Source of the DNA: an uncultured Erwinia sp.
Lineage (GTDB): Bacteria > Pseudomonadota > Gammaproteobacteria > Enterobacterales > Enterobacteriaceae
Direction: 5' to 3'
Assembly (NCBI GenBank): GCA_945290265.1
Contig: CALYQW010000015.1
Span: 1-64,000 of the forward strand
Length of the DNA: 64,000 nt
A program made the position numbers and the translations under genes. The notes under the pieces are model-generated. The model made no database searches. It worked only from the letters and a program-made list of their open reading frames with translations, and was not told the origin of the DNA. The first letter of the stretch is position 1. Each line of letters starts with the position of its first letter. Positions 10,227 through 19,538 of this stretch are shown piece by piece.

Positions 10227-11642
10227 TCAAGCCAAATTCACAACGGCGGAGTCACGTCCGGCCTGCTGCGCAGAATGTTGAAACCATGCCAGCTGCTGAT
10301 GCAGATTGACCACTTCGCCAATCACAATCAGCGCCGGCGTTGGCGCATGTTTTGCCAGCTCATCGAGCTGTTGTAACGTGCCGGTCAGTACCTGCTGCTG
10401 TTGGCGGGTGCCGCAGCCAATCACCGCCGCCGGCGTATCGGCGGCACGCCCGTGAGCAATCAGCTGGCTGGCGATATCGCCCGCTTTGGCGCTACCCATA
10501 TAAATTGCCAGGGTCTGACGCGCGCGCGCCAGTGAAGGCCAGTCGGTACCGGCGCTGTCGGCGCGGCACTGGCCGGTAATAAACAGCACGCTTTGGGCGT
10601 AATCACGATGGGTAAGCGGAATACCGGCATAGGCAGTAGCACCAGCGGCGGCGGTAATCCCGGGCACCACCTGGAACGGGATCCCGGCGGCGGCGGCGGC
10701 CTGCAGCTCTTCGCCACCGCGACCAAATATAAAGGGATCGCCGCCTTTCAGGCGCACCACCCGTTTGCCCTGCTGCGCCAGCGTGACCAGCAGCTGATTA
10801 ATCTCTTCCTGCGGCATACTGTGCGAATTTGCGCGTTTGCCTACGCAGATGCGCTCCGCATCACGACGCACTAAATCCAGGATTTCCTCGCTGACCAGAT
10901 AGTCATACAGCACTACGTCTGCCAGCTGCATCACCTGCAAACCGCGCAGGGTTAACAGGCCGCTGTCGCCCGGCCCGGCACCGACGAGGATTATCTCGCC
11001 CTGACTGGCTTCGCTGTCATCCAGCTGACGCTCCAGGGTATGACGCGCTGCCGTCAGATTGCCGGCTCCCACCTGGCTGGCAAACAGCCCGCTGAAGGCT
11101 TTTTCCCAGTAGCGGCGGCGGTCAGTCATTTTGCTAAAGCGGGCTTTGACCTTATCGCGCCACTGCCCGGCGATATCTGCCATCTGCCCCAGTGAGGCAG
11201 GCAGCAGCGTTTCCAATTTTTCACGCAGCAGGCGCGCCAGCACCGGCGCGGTGCCGCTGGAGGAGATAGCCACTACCAGCGGTGAACGGTCAACAATCGA
11301 AGGGAAAATAAAGGAGCACTTTGGCTGATCGTCCACCACGTTAGCCAGCAGATAGCGCGCAGTGGCATCCTCATAAACATGAGCATTTAGCTGTGCGTTA
11401 TCGGTGGCCGCGATCACCATAAACACCCGGTCCAGCTGCTGCGGCTGATATTCGGTTGCCAGCCACTCGATATGGTCGCTGTCGGTCAACGCTGCCAGCT
11501 CATCGCAGAGCCTGCGTGATACCACCTGAACCCGCGCCCCGGCGCGCCGCAGCAGGCTGATTTTGCGCGCCGCCACATCACCGCCGCCGACCACCAGCAC
11601 CGGCTTGTTTCTGATATCAGCAAAAAGAGGAAGATAATCCAC
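10227..11642 (-). CDS. cysG: Siroheme synthase CysG
   Basis: Multifunctional enzyme making siroheme, the cofactor of sulfite reductase CysI, from uroporphyrinogen III. The N-terminal dehydrogenase/ferrochelatase half has the NAD-binding GGGDVAARK near residue 20 and [13 protein letters not shown]; the C-terminal methyltransferase half has [14 protein letters not shown] and [19 protein letters not shown] favour the GTG at 11642 (VDYLPLF, aligned with E. coli MDHLPIF), 8 bases after AGG; a GTG at 11663 is an alternative. Its place at the head of cysDNC ties cofactor supply to sulfate reduction; in E. coli cysG lies in the nir operon. Confidence 0.93.
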   Translation of the reverse strand: MDYLPLFADIRNKPVLVVGGGDVAARKISLLRRAGARVQVVSRRLCDELAALTDSDHIEWLATEYQPQQLDRVFMVIAATDNAQLNAHVYEDATARYLLANVVDDQPKCSFIFPSIVDRSPLVVAISSSGTAPVLARLLREKLETLLPASLGQMADIAGQWRDKVKARFSKMTDRRRYWEKAFSGLFASQVGAGNLTAARHTLERQLDDSEASQGEIILVGAGPGDSGLLTLRGLQVMQLADVVLYDYLVSEEILDLVRRDAERICVGKRANSHSMPQEEINQLLVTLAQQGKRVVRLKGGDPFIFGRGGEELQAAAAAGIPFQVVPGITAAAGATAYAGIPLTHRDYAQSVLFITGQCRADSAGTDWPSLARARQTLAIYMGSAKAGDIASQLIAHGRAADTPAAVIGCGTRQQQQVLTGTLQQLDELAKHAPTPALIVIGEVVNLHQQLAWFQHSAQQAGRDSAVVNLA

Positions 11643-11878
11643 GAGCAACCTGTCACTAATCACATAACCTTAGCGGGACTATACGTCTCCGGGTTCAGGC
11701 TTATGAAATTACCAATTGGAATGAGTAGTTACTGAATGGAATAAGGTTATGGCAAAGCTCAGAACAAAATGTGCTTAACAGATGATATTGCGGGCATTTT
11801 ATGACAGTCAAATGACGTTAACGGCATCGCATTGTGGCTGCCAGCGGATAAAGATTTTTATGCCTGCTCGGCCGCTGC
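11643..11878 (-). promoter_or_regulatory. cysG-cysDNC promoter region
   Basis: This region of the cysG/rpn intergenic gap holds the likely promoter of the cys operon. On the minus strand TATAGT (11683-11678) makes a plausible -10, with a poor TTCATA 18 bp upstream; a weak -35 is usual for CysB-activated genes. An AT-rich stretch (11701-11751) with two ATTCCA repeats lies immediately upstream and is where CysB would be expected to bind. The CysB role is inference. The remaining bases up to 11878 show no gene. Confidence 0.35.
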
Positions 11879-11996
11879 TTATCAGATCACAGTATCTGAC
11901 CGGCTGTTGCGTTGTGGGTTCGGCACCTGCACAGGCGCCACCTGAACCGCATTCCCGCTGACCAGTACAGCTAAAATCGTTATCAGCAACGTCTGG

Positions 11997-12959
11997 TTAG
12001 TCGCGGATGTGTACCAGGTCATCTGGGGTCAGACCGGTGGCTTCCAGCACTGACTCACAGGACATTCCCATTTTTAGCAGGCTGCGCGCCACTTCCCGTT
12101 TTCCTTCACTGCGGCCTTCATTACGGCCTTTTTCAAGCCCACGCTGCTCACCACGTTGTATGCCTTGCTCAATGCCTTTCTTAATGCCTATTTTTTCAAG
12201 CTCTTGTGCGATGGTCATCAGTGCATCTCCATATTGCGGCACACGCTGTGCCAGTTGGCGTACCAGGGCTTCAGCGTCAGCTGACTCCCCGACCTGTAGC
12301 AGGTAATTTATCAATGCTTTTACCTGCTTTGCAGGAAGATGATCGGCCACTAACAGCGCAGCCAGTCTGTCCATCAGGGTAGATATGTCGCGCTGATAAA
12401 TATGCTTCTGTGTCAGCGTCAGCGCCGCCATTCCACGATGTTCCATAATTTCATCATCGGGTATATCTGTGACATCCACCAGCGGAAACGGGTTTGCATA
12501 GAGTTTGGCAGCCAGCACCGGATCGTCAAATTCATGCAGCCAGTTGGTCGTATACGGATACGGACGGCGTTTACCGTGGTAGAACAGGATCGGTATTACC
12601 AGCGGGAGTTTGTCATGACCGGCATCCAGATGGCGCTGCATGGCCGCCACCGCATATCTGATTAATCTGAAGGCCATATGCTTATCCGGCGTGGACTGAT
12701 GCTCGATCAGCACATGGATATAGCCTTTGCCCTCTTTGGTTTGCACACTGTAGAGCACATCATTATCGAGATGATGCAGATCGCTATCTACAAAAGCACC
12801 GGATTCCAGTTTCAGCGTATCCAGATCGCACAGGGCTTTAAATTCCTCAGGCAGATGCAGTTCGATAAAATCGCGTGCAATCTCAGGATGGGTCAGAAAC
12901 TGACGAAAAACCGCATCATGCGCATGCGGTACTGCTATCTGCCTGCTGCTCTGTATCAT
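11997..12959 (-). CDS. Rpn family recombination-promoting nuclease (YhgA-like, PD-(D/E)XK)
   Basis: Member of the Rpn/YhgA family, annotated as putative transposases; E. coli Rpn proteins are DNA nucleases that raise recombination and act in phage defence. Begins MIQSSRQIAVPHAHDAVFRQFL, with the nuclease core DVLYSVQ...VLIEHQS at about 67-89 and a Gly-rich repetitive tail (GIKKGIEQGIQRGEQRG) near the C terminus. The ATG at 12959 is preceded by AGGGA at six bases and gives 320 residues; a TTG at 13013 is possible but unsupported. An internal ATG at 12218 with GGAG eight bases upstream could yield a 73-residue C-terminal product (see findings). It splits cysG-DNC from cysJIH. A broken paralogue is at 62.8-63.9 kb. 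Confidence 0.88.
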   Translation of the reverse strand: MIQSSRQIAVPHAHDAVFRQFLTHPEIARDFIELHLPEEFKALCDLDTLKLESGAFVDSDLHHLDNDVLYSVQTKEGKGYIHVLIEHQSTPDKHMAFRLIRYAVAAMQRHLDAGHDKLPLVIPILFYHGKRRPYPYTTNWLHEFDDPVLAAKLYANPFPLVDVTDIPDDEIMEHRGMAALTLTQKHIYQRDISTLMDRLAALLVADHLPAKQVKALINYLLQVGESADAEALVRQLAQRVPQYGDALMTIAQELEKIGIKKGIEQGIQRGEQRGLEKGRNEGRSEGKREVARSLLKMGMSCESVLEATGLTPDDLVHIRD

Positions 12960-13029
12960 CCCTGATCCCTGCCCCTGAGAAAACCCTGGCAAAGTTTCTA
13001 CCACATCCGGCAATGCGCGGATATCAACG

Positions 13030-13274
13030 TTCTACGAAATCACCGATCTTTGACCTTGACCTGGATTTTGACCTTTGGGCGGCATCAGGAACGAAGCCGA
13101 GGTGACGACGATTTCAAGGAAGAGCCGCCAGGACGGCGGCGAAAGGCGTGTTGAGACAGGATGTCGAATCACGCCGGTCCGCCAGAAATTGGCGTGGCCG
13201 AGGGAACCCACGAAGCGGGCGATGTGACGCCGCGAGCGCGGGGTCAAGGGGATATGGCGATTGATATCCCCTTG
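13030..13274. other. Hairpin-rich intergenic element between rpn and cysH
   Basis: No credible gene. On the plus strand it opens with three TTGACCT-like repeats (13050-13078), followed by stems GCCGCC/GGCGGC (13124-13140, loop AGGAC), GACA/TGTC (13155-13165, loop GGA), CGCCA/TGGCG (about 13179-13194) and a perfect 11-bp inverted repeat CAAGGGGATAT/ATATCCCCTTG (13245-13274). Four A-GGA motifs occur within about 85 bases. This density of structure is unlike the rest of the window and suggests a structured RNA or a dispersed repeat. Function unknown. Confidence 0.5.
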
Positions 13275-13369
13275 TCGCCAGTCCGCGCAGCAAAATGGTG
13301 AAACGTCGTTGACCTGGCTTTTAGTTTTCCAAAAAACAAAGCCAACCTAAACCAGGCTCCGCGCCCGGC

Positions 13370-13388
13370 GGAATGCACCAGGCATTCC
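13370..13388. terminator. Inverted repeat just downstream of cysH
   Basis: GGAATGC and GCATTCC form a perfect 7-bp stem over a five-base loop, beginning 9 bases after the cysH stop. On the minus strand no immediate U run follows, although TTTGTTTTTT occurs about 30 bases on, after a short AGCC/GGCT stem (near 13330-13355). Together these probably end the cysJIH transcript. Confidence 0.4.
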
Positions 13389-13397
13389 CCTGGAAAA

Positions 13398-14129
13398 CTA
13401 CTCGTGTAAACCACACTCCCGCTTCAAACCAAAAAAGCGCGTTTCTTCTTCCGCCATCCCCGGCTCCCATTTGCGGGTAGTGTGGGTATCCCCCACCGAA
13501 AGATAACCCTCATCCCACAACGGATGGTAGCTGAGTCCATGCTGCCTGAGATACTGATAAACCTGGCGATTATCCCAGTCGATAATCGGCAGCAGCTTAA
13601 ATACCCCTTTCTTAAACGCCAGCACCGGTAACCCGGCCCGGCTGCCGGACTGCTCACGCCGCAAACCGGCAAACCAGCTCTGCGCATTCAGGGAGACCAG
13701 CGCCCGGTTAAGCGGCTCGACCTTATTGATCTGGTTGTAGCGTTCGATGCCTGCCACCCCCTGCTCCCACAGTTTGCCGTAGCGTGCCTCCTGCCAGGCC
13801 GGACTTTCGGCCGCGCGAAAGACCTGCAGATTCAGCTGCAGCTGCAGCGTCAGGCTGTCAATAAACTGATAAGTTTCCGGGAACAGGTAGCCGGTATCCG
13901 TCAGGATCACCGGGATCTCCGGGCGTTCGCGGGTCACCAGATGCAGGCAGACCGCCGCCTGAATCCCAAAGCTGGAGGTTAGTACTGCCTCGCCCGGCAG
14001 ATTTTCCAGCCCCCAGATCACCCTTTCCTGTGCCGACAGGGTTTCAAGATGCCGGTTAATCTCCGTCAGCGCCTCGGTCTGCTGCTGTGGCGATAAGGTT
14101 TTCAGTTCTGCTGCATCGGCAATGGCCAT
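13398..14129 (-). CDS. cysH: Phosphoadenylyl-sulfate reductase CysH
   Basis: Reduces PAPS to sulfite using thioredoxin. The PP-loop-like [12 protein letters not shown] is near residue 50, [12 protein letters not shown] follows, and the catalytic cysteine lies in the C-terminal RECGLHE. Length 243 residues (E. coli 244). Third gene of cysJ-cysI-cysH, 31 bp after cysI. Only one pair of cysteines typical of an Fe-S APS reductase would distinguish the two classes; that pair is absent, which supports PAPS use. Confidence 0.96.
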   Translation of the reverse strand: MAIADAAELKTLSPQQQTEALTEINRHLETLSAQERVIWGLENLPGEAVLTSSFGIQAAVCLHLVTRERPEIPVILTDTGYLFPETYQFIDSLTLQLQLNLQVFRAAESPAWQEARYGKLWEQGVAGIERYNQINKVEPLNRALVSLNAQSWFAGLRREQSGSRAGLPVLAFKKGVFKLLPIIDWDNRQVYQYLRQHGLSYHPLWDEGYLSVGDTHTTRKWEPGMAEEETRFFGLKRECGLHE

Positions 14130-14160
14130 TGCACACCTTCCTGTTAGTCAGAGTCAGCGT

Positions 14161-15876
14161 TTACTGCCAGAAATCACGCGCCGGATCGAGCACCGGAGCA
14201 ACCACACCACTGCGAATGGTGAAGTCGCCAAAGCCTTCTTCCGGCTGGCGTTCCTGTGCCCAGCGCCCCACCAGCTCATCGAGGGTAGCGATAATTTCAT
14301 CTTCAGTGATGTTTTCCCGGAACATACGCGGAATGCGCGTACCGATGCGGTTGCCGCCAAGATGCAGGTTGTAACGTCCCGGCGCTTTACCTACCAGCCC
14401 CACTTCCGCCAGCAGCGCACGGCCACAGCCGTTCGGACAGCCGGTGACGCGCAGGACAATATGTTCATCCCCCACCCCATGCGCCGACATCAGCTCTTCT
14501 AACCGGTTAACAAACTGCGGCAGAAAACGCTCGGCTTCCGCCATCGCCAGCGGACAGGTAGGAAACGAGACGCAGGCCATGGAGTTTTCACGCTGATGGC
14601 TGACGTTCTCCATCAAACCGTGGCTGACGGCCAGTTGCTCAATCTGCGCTTTGTCTGCTTCCGCTACCCCGGCAACAATCAGGTTCTGGTTGGCGGTTAA
14701 GCGGAAGTCGCCGCGATGCACCCGGGCAATTTCCGCCATCCCGGTTTTCAGCGCGCGTCCCGGATAGTCCAGCAGACGGCCATTTTCAATAAACAATGTC
14801 AGATGCCACTGGTTATCAATGCCTTTCACCCAGCCGAAGCGATCGCCACGGGTGGTAAATTCATAGGGGCGGGTTGGCGCGAAAGTCACGCCGGCACGAC
14901 GCTCCACTTCCGCTTTAAATACCTCCGGCCCGACCCGCTCGAGGGTATATTTGGTTTTGGCATTTTTACGGTCAGTACGGTTGCCCCAGTCGCGCTGCGT
15001 GGTGACCACCGCTTCCGCAACTGCCAGGGTTTTATCCAGCGGTATAAAGCCGAATTCGCTGGCGGTACGGGCATAGGTGGCTTTGTTACCGTGCTCAATC
15101 GACAGTCCGCCACCCACCAGCAGGTTAAAGCCCACCAGCCGACCATTCTCAGCAATCGCCACAAAGTTCATATCATTGGCGTGCAGATCGACGTCATTAT
15201 GCGGTGGCACCACTACCGTAGTTTTAAATTTACGCGGCAGATAGGTTTCGCCGAGGATTGGCTCCTGGTCAGTGGTGGCCACTTTTTCCTTATCCAGCCA
15301 GATCTCGGCGTATGCGCGGGTACGCGGCAGCAGATGTTCGGAGAGCTTTTTCGCCCACTCATACGCTTCCTGATGCAGCACGGACTCCACCGGGTTTGAG
15401 GTGCACAGAACGTTACGGTTGACGTCGTTCGCCGTTGCCAGTGCATCCAGTCCCACCTCATGCAGCATCTGGTGAGCCGGCTTCACATTGCCTTTCAGGA
15501 TGCCGTGAAACTGGAAGGTCTGACGGTTGGTCAGGCGAATGCTGCCGTACAGGGTGTTGTCGGCGGCAAATTTATCAATCGCCAGCCACTGGGCTGGCGT
15601 GATAATGCCCCCCGGCAGGCGGCAGCGCAGCATCATGGCATGACGCGGTTCCAGTTTCTGTTCGGCGCGCTCGGCGCGGATATCGCGATCGTCCTGCTGG
15701 TACATGCCGTGGAAACGGATCAGCAGAAAGTTATCACCGTTAAAACCACCGGTCAGACCGTCGTTCAGATCGCTGGCAATGCTGCCACGCAGGTAATTAC
15801 TCTGTTTTTTCAGCCGCTCGGCATCGCTCAGTTTGCCTTCAACCACCAGCGGCCCGGGATATTTTTCATTGCTCAT
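14161..15876 (-). CDS. cysI: Sulfite reductase (NADPH) hemoprotein beta-component CysI
   Basis: Catalytic subunit of sulfite reductase; six-electron reduction of sulfite to sulfide at a siroheme coupled to a 4Fe-4S cluster. The cluster ligands appear as CVSFPTC (C-x5-C) and TGCPNGC (C-x3-C) in the C-terminal quarter. Length 571 residues (E. coli 570). The start shares one base with the cysJ stop (TAATG), so translation is coupled. It depends on siroheme from CysG, encoded 3 kb away. Confidence 0.97.
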   Translation of the reverse strand: MSNEKYPGPLVVEGKLSDAERLKKQSNYLRGSIASDLNDGLTGGFNGDNFLLIRFHGMYQQDDRDIRAERAEQKLEPRHAMMLRCRLPGGIITPAQWLAIDKFAADNTLYGSIRLTNRQTFQFHGILKGNVKPAHQMLHEVGLDALATANDVNRNVLCTSNPVESVLHQEAYEWAKKLSEHLLPRTRAYAEIWLDKEKVATTDQEPILGETYLPRKFKTTVVVPPHNDVDLHANDMNFVAIAENGRLVGFNLLVGGGLSIEHGNKATYARTASEFGFIPLDKTLAVAEAVVTTQRDWGNRTDRKNAKTKYTLERVGPEVFKAEVERRAGVTFAPTRPYEFTTRGDRFGWVKGIDNQWHLTLFIENGRLLDYPGRALKTGMAEIARVHRGDFRLTANQNLIVAGVAEADKAQIEQLAVSHGLMENVSHQRENSMACVSFPTCPLAMAEAERFLPQFVNRLEELMSAHGVGDEHIVLRVTGCPNGCGRALLAEVGLVGKAPGRYNLHLGGNRIGTRIPRMFRENITEDEIIATLDELVGRWAQERQPEEGFGDFTIRSGVVAPVLDPARDFWQ

Positions 15877-17675
15877 TAGTACACATCTCGCTGATAACGG
15901 CGCTCAATGCGCAGCTCACTTAAAAATTCATCCGCCGTTTCGATGTCCATCGCACCGAACTCGGCCACCACTTCCAGTATTGCCTGCTCAACGTCTTTTG
16001 CCATGCGGCTGGCATCGCCGCAGACATAAATATGCGCGCCTTCTTCGATCCAGCGCCAGAGTTCCGCACCCTGCTCGCGGATCTTATCCTGGACATACAC
16101 TTTATGCTGCTGATCGCGTGACCAGGCCAGATCGATGCGCGTCAGTAATCCCTGCTTAACATAGTTCTGCCACTCCACCTGATAGAGGAAGTCCTCAGTA
16201 AAGTGCGGATTGCCGAACAGCAGCCAGTTTTTGCCACTGGCACCATCGTTGTCACGCTGCTGCATAAAGGCGCGGAATGGCGCAATGCCGGTGCCGGGGC
16301 CAATCATAATGACCGGCGTTTCCGGGTTATCCGGCAGACGGAAGTTATCGTTATGTTCAATAAACACCCGGATATTGTCATCTTCTGCCAGTCGCTCAGC
16401 CAGATAACCGGAAGCCCCCCCAGTACGTTCGCGCCCTTCCACCTCATAACGCACCACGCCAACGGTGATATGCACTTCGTTTTCGTTTTCCGCCTGCGAG
16501 GAGGCAATGGAATAGAGGCGTGGAGTCAGTGGGCGCAGCAGACCGATCAACTGCTCTGCGCTCAGTTTCGCCGGGGCAAAGCGCATCATATCCACCAGCG
16601 GCGTTGTCTGGGCGTATTGCTGCAGCCCGGCTTTATCGCCCTGCAGGCTGGTCAGTACCGGGTTAGCGGACAGCTGCGCGTATTGTTCGACAATGTGCGC
16701 GGTATTTACCGTCAGCTCATAATGCTGTTGCAGCGCCTGTGCCAGGGGCAGGGTTGCGTCGTTATGAGTGACCGACTCATCGCCGCGCAGATCCAGGCTT
16801 ACCAGCAGTTCTTTCACCAGCGCCGGATCGTTCTGATACCAGACGCCCAGCGCATCCCCCGGCTGGTAACGCAGACCGGAATCCCCAAGGTCGATTTCGA
16901 TATGGCGTACGTCTTTCGCCGAATTCCGTCCGGTGATTTTCTGATTAACGGCAAAACTGGCGGTCAGCGGTGATTCTTTACTCCAGGGAGTAGCAGACAG
17001 CTGATTGACGCTGCCGGTGACGTTAGCTGCGGCCTGCTGTGGCGTTTCTGTCGGCACACGCGCCTGCAATACCTCCAGCAGTTGCTGCCGCCACTGTTGC
17101 GCGGCGTCAGCATACTCCACATCGGCATCTACCCGCGCCAGCAGCCGCTCAGCCCCCAGTTCCTCCAGACGCTGGTCAAAGTCTTTACCGGCTTTGCTGA
17201 AAAATTCATAGGAGCTGTCGCCAAGGCCGAAGACGGCAAAGGCGCTGTGGCGCATTTCCGGCGCTTTTTTCGACATCAGGAATTTATGCAGCGCCACCGC
17301 TTCTTCCGGAGGCTCGCCCTCGCCCTGGGTCGAAGTAACGACCACCAGCAGCTTCTCCTGACCAATCTGCTTAAACTTAAAGTCACCGGCGTTCACCAGC
17401 CTGACTTCCAGCTTCGCGGCCTGCAAATCGTCGCGTAGCTGTTCGGCCAGGCGACGGGCATTACCGGTCTGGGAAGCGGAGATAACGGTGATCGCCAGCG
17501 GTTCCACCGCCGGTGCAGACACAGCCGCACTGCCCGGTGCCTGGTTAACCATGCCCCAGAAGTAGCCAGAGAGCCACGCCAGCTGGACAGGGGTAAAATC
17601 ACCGGTCGCCGCCTGCAGGCGGGCGAGCTCTTCCGGGGTAACCGGCAACGTCGTTGGAGGAACCTGAGTTGTCAT
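15876..17675 (-). CDS. cysJ: Sulfite reductase (NADPH) flavoprotein alpha-component CysJ
   Basis: Electron-supplying subunit: takes electrons from NADPH through FAD and FMN to CysI. An N-terminal flavodoxin domain ([16 protein letters not shown] near residue 70, [15 protein letters not shown]) is followed by the FAD domain (RLYSIASS) and the NADPH domain ([12 protein letters not shown]) with a C-terminal aromatic residue. Length 599 residues, as in E. coli. First gene of the cysJIH operon, divergent from queD. Confidence 0.97.
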   Translation of the reverse strand: MTTQVPPTTLPVTPEELARLQAATGDFTPVQLAWLSGYFWGMVNQAPGSAAVSAPAVEPLAITVISASQTGNARRLAEQLRDDLQAAKLEVRLVNAGDFKFKQIGQEKLLVVVTSTQGEGEPPEEAVALHKFLMSKKAPEMRHSAFAVFGLGDSSYEFFSKAGKDFDQRLEELGAERLLARVDADVEYADAAQQWRQQLLEVLQARVPTETPQQAAANVTGSVNQLSATPWSKESPLTASFAVNQKITGRNSAKDVRHIEIDLGDSGLRYQPGDALGVWYQNDPALVKELLVSLDLRGDESVTHNDATLPLAQALQQHYELTVNTAHIVEQYAQLSANPVLTSLQGDKAGLQQYAQTTPLVDMMRFAPAKLSAEQLIGLLRPLTPRLYSIASSQAENENEVHITVGVVRYEVEGRERTGGASGYLAERLAEDDNIRVFIEHNDNFRLPDNPETPVIMIGPGTGIAPFRAFMQQRDNDGASGKNWLLFGNPHFTEDFLYQVEWQNYVKQGLLTRIDLAWSRDQQHKVYVQDKIREQGAELWRWIEEGAHIYVCGDASRMAKDVEQAILEVVAEFGAMDIETADEFLSELRIERRYQRDVY

Positions 17676-17963
17676 GCGCTTAAAAATTCCAGTATCAGGG
17701 AGAGATTTACCCCACAGAGTAAAGGGAAGCGCAAAGCCCCTTAAATAAAGGTTGGCAATATTTAATAACCAAAACGCCTAAACAGTTTTTTGGGTAAGGT
17801 TTAGCATTTAAACAGGTTTTACAATCATCCGATTTTCAACAGGTTAGACGAATTCTCATATCCTCTGCGCCGGCAATTCAGCCTTTAGTCGCTAAACGGA
17901 TGCGAAAAAAATCATTTTCCGGTATCCTGCGGCGGTTTTCACCCGGTAACTGAGACTGTGATT
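17676..17963. promoter_or_regulatory. Divergent cysJ / queD control region
   Basis: A 288-bp AT-rich spacer with start codons pointing outward. On the cysJ side, minus-strand TTTACTCTG near 17716-17724 could supply a -10, with AT-rich blocks upstream (17740-17800) where CysB would be expected to act. I see no preQ1-riboswitch-like structure before queD. Exact promoters could not be fixed. Confidence 0.3.
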
Positions 17964-18335
17964 ATGGCCACCACCCTGTTTAAAGATTTTCAATTTGAAG
18001 CGGCACACTTTCTGCCAAATGTCCCCGCCGGACACAAATGTGGCCGGATGCACGGGCACTCGTTTATGGTGCGGCTGGAGATTACCGGCGAAGTAGATGC
18101 CCATACCGGCTGGGTGATGGATTTTTCTGAGATTAAAGCGGCATTTAAGCCGGTTTATCAGCAGCTGGATCACTACTGTCTCAACGAGATCCCCGGTCTG
18201 GAAAACCCCACCAGCGAAGTGCTGGCAGAGTGGATCTGGCAGCAGATGAAGCCAACGCTGCCTCTGCTGAGCGCAGTAAGAGTCAAAGAAACCTGTACCG
18301 CTGGCTGCGTTTACCGCGGACCGCAGGCAGTCTGA
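17964..18335 (+). CDS. queD: 6-carboxy-5,6,7,8-tetrahydropterin synthase QueD
   Basis: First dedicated step of queuosine synthesis: makes 6-carboxytetrahydropterin from dihydroneopterin triphosphate. Zinc ligands His15, His30 and His32 (FEAAHF, MHGHSF) and catalytic Cys26 (GHKCGR) are in place. The ATG at 17964 (MATTLFKDF, aligned with E. coli MSTTLFKDF) gives 123 residues; an in-frame GTG two codons upstream is less likely. Convergent with queE 23 bp downstream; queF, another gene of the pathway, is at 36.2 kb. Confidence 0.95.
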   Translation: MATTLFKDFQFEAAHFLPNVPAGHKCGRMHGHSFMVRLEITGEVDAHTGWVMDFSEIKAAFKPVYQQLDHYCLNEIPGLENPTSEVLAEWIWQQMKPTLPLLSAVRVKETCTAGCVYRGPQAV

Positions 18336-18358
18336 CGCGCGCCTGCATCGCCCGGCGG

Positions 18359-19030
18359 TCAGGCAATATTCAGGTATTTATGGGTTTGCATCGACAAGCG
18401 CCAGTTGCGGGCAATACAGGTTTCGATGCACAGCTTAGTCGCATCCTCTTTCTGGCTGATGGGCTGCAGCGCAATAATCCTCGGCTTATCATCGGTTAAC
18501 GTCAGCAGCAGCGTATCCAGCGCATCGATATCACGCTGACGGGCGACAGGATGCTTCACTTCATCCGCGCGCATCAGCGCCTGGGTCAGCACATCATAAC
18601 CACCGCGCATATTGACCTTCGGCGATACCGTCACCCAGGTGCGTGCGGTGCAGAGAGCCTCATGAGTGCCACTGGTTTCTATCTGGCAACTGAAGCCATG
18701 TTCTTCCAGCGCCGCCGTCAGCAGAGTCAGATCGTAAATGCAGGGTTCACCGCCAGTAATCACCACATGGCGCGCTGTCCAGCCACGCTGAGCAATGGTT
18801 TCCAGCAGGGTTTGCGCATCAGCCGCGCCCCAGTGATCGGACTCGACCACTTTCACCAGAATATCTCCCAGCGCCACTTCACGATCGGCCAGCTTATCCC
18901 AGGTATGTTTGGTATCGCACCAGCTACACCCTACCGGGCAGCCTTGCAGGCGAATAAAAATGGCCGGAACGCCGGTATAAAAACCTTCGCCCTGTAACGT
19001 CTGGAACATTTCATTGATCGGGTACAGCAT
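18359..19030 (-). CDS. queE: 7-carboxy-7-deazaguanine synthase QueE (radical SAM)
   Basis: Radical-SAM enzyme that contracts the pterin product of QueD to 7-carboxy-7-deazaguanine. The 4Fe-4S motif is Cys31-x3-Cys35-x2-Cys38 (CPVGCSWC), and ITGGEPC is the GGE loop. The start at 19030 (MLYPINEMF) gives 223 residues, the E. coli length; a longer in-frame reading to 19102 has no homology. Faces queD tail to tail. Confidence 0.96.
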   Translation of the reverse strand: MLYPINEMFQTLQGEGFYTGVPAIFIRLQGCPVGCSWCDTKHTWDKLADREVALGDILVKVVESDHWGAADAQTLLETIAQRGWTARHVVITGGEPCIYDLTLLTAALEEHGFSCQIETSGTHEALCTARTWVTVSPKVNMRGGYDVLTQALMRADEVKHPVARQRDIDALDTLLLTLTDDKPRIIALQPISQKEDATKLCIETCIARNWRLSMQTHKYLNIA

Positions 19031-19305
19031 GGAATTCTCTGATGGTGGTCGGGTGGCTGAATTAAGGGCGCAAATTATGGCAGATTGTCGCGTAACTACC
19101 AACCACTGCGAGTGACTGCCGGTTTGTGAACCTTAGCAGTCCGTTCTGAATGCGGGTCATGCAGAACAAAAGACTGGCAGCCTGAAAGTCCTGTTATTCT
19201 TAATACGTAACACGAAAAAAGTCGGCGTAAATTAACTAAGGGTGCCAACTACCTTGACACTTACCGCACCCACCAACCGCCCATTTTCACAACATAAGCC
19301 CCCAG

Positions 19306-19469
19306 CTAGTGGAGGTGCTTGTAACATCCGAATTGATAACCTTTCATCACCAGCTGCGAAGTATTAGCTGGCAGCGTTCGCGCGTCATGTTGCTATTCTG
19401 AGCGATTTCGCCCACAGTGGCTGGCCTGTGGTTTAATTTGCTGTAAACGACCTTTGTATTTTCTGTCAT
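19306..19469 (-). pseudogene. Small winged-helix-like gene remnant
   Basis: Minus-strand ATG at 19469 opens a 40-codon frame containing a helix-turn-helix-like stretch (TVGEIAQNSNMTRERCQLIL, about residues 18-37) and stopping at 19347. Shifting frame near 19355 continues as LVMKGYQFGCYKHLH to a stop at 19306, which is what a winged-helix wing would look like. I read it as a frameshifted small DNA-binding protein, perhaps PapI/FaeA-like. The family assignment is tentative. The rest of the queE-to-DUF4225 spacer shows only one short inverted repeat (GGGTGC/GCACCC, about 19240-19270). Confidence 0.3.
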
Positions 19470-19538
19470 AATTGTCTGATTTAGTTGTCATTCAGTAATG
19501 AATAACTGTAACCAGCGTATAAACTACAAGGAATCGTT

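Noticed and set aside
9141-10376. 411-codon open frame on the plus strand opposite cysN/cysD
   Set aside because: It is the antisense shadow of two GC-rich conserved genes, crosses both of them and their gap, and has no recognisable domain or RBS.
13014-13397. CRISPR array near cysH
   Set aside because: E. coli carries CRISPR-cas next to cysH, so I looked for regular repeats. The region has hairpins and TTGACCT repeats but no direct repeats with equal-length spacers, and no cas genes are present.
14716-15399. 227-codon open frame opposite cysI
   Set aside because: Antisense shadow of a highly conserved gene; composition is explained by cysI codon bias.
17676-17963. preQ1 riboswitch before queD
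   Set aside because: No compact H-type pseudoknot or conserved preQ1 aptamer core is visible, and enterobacterial queD usually lacks one.
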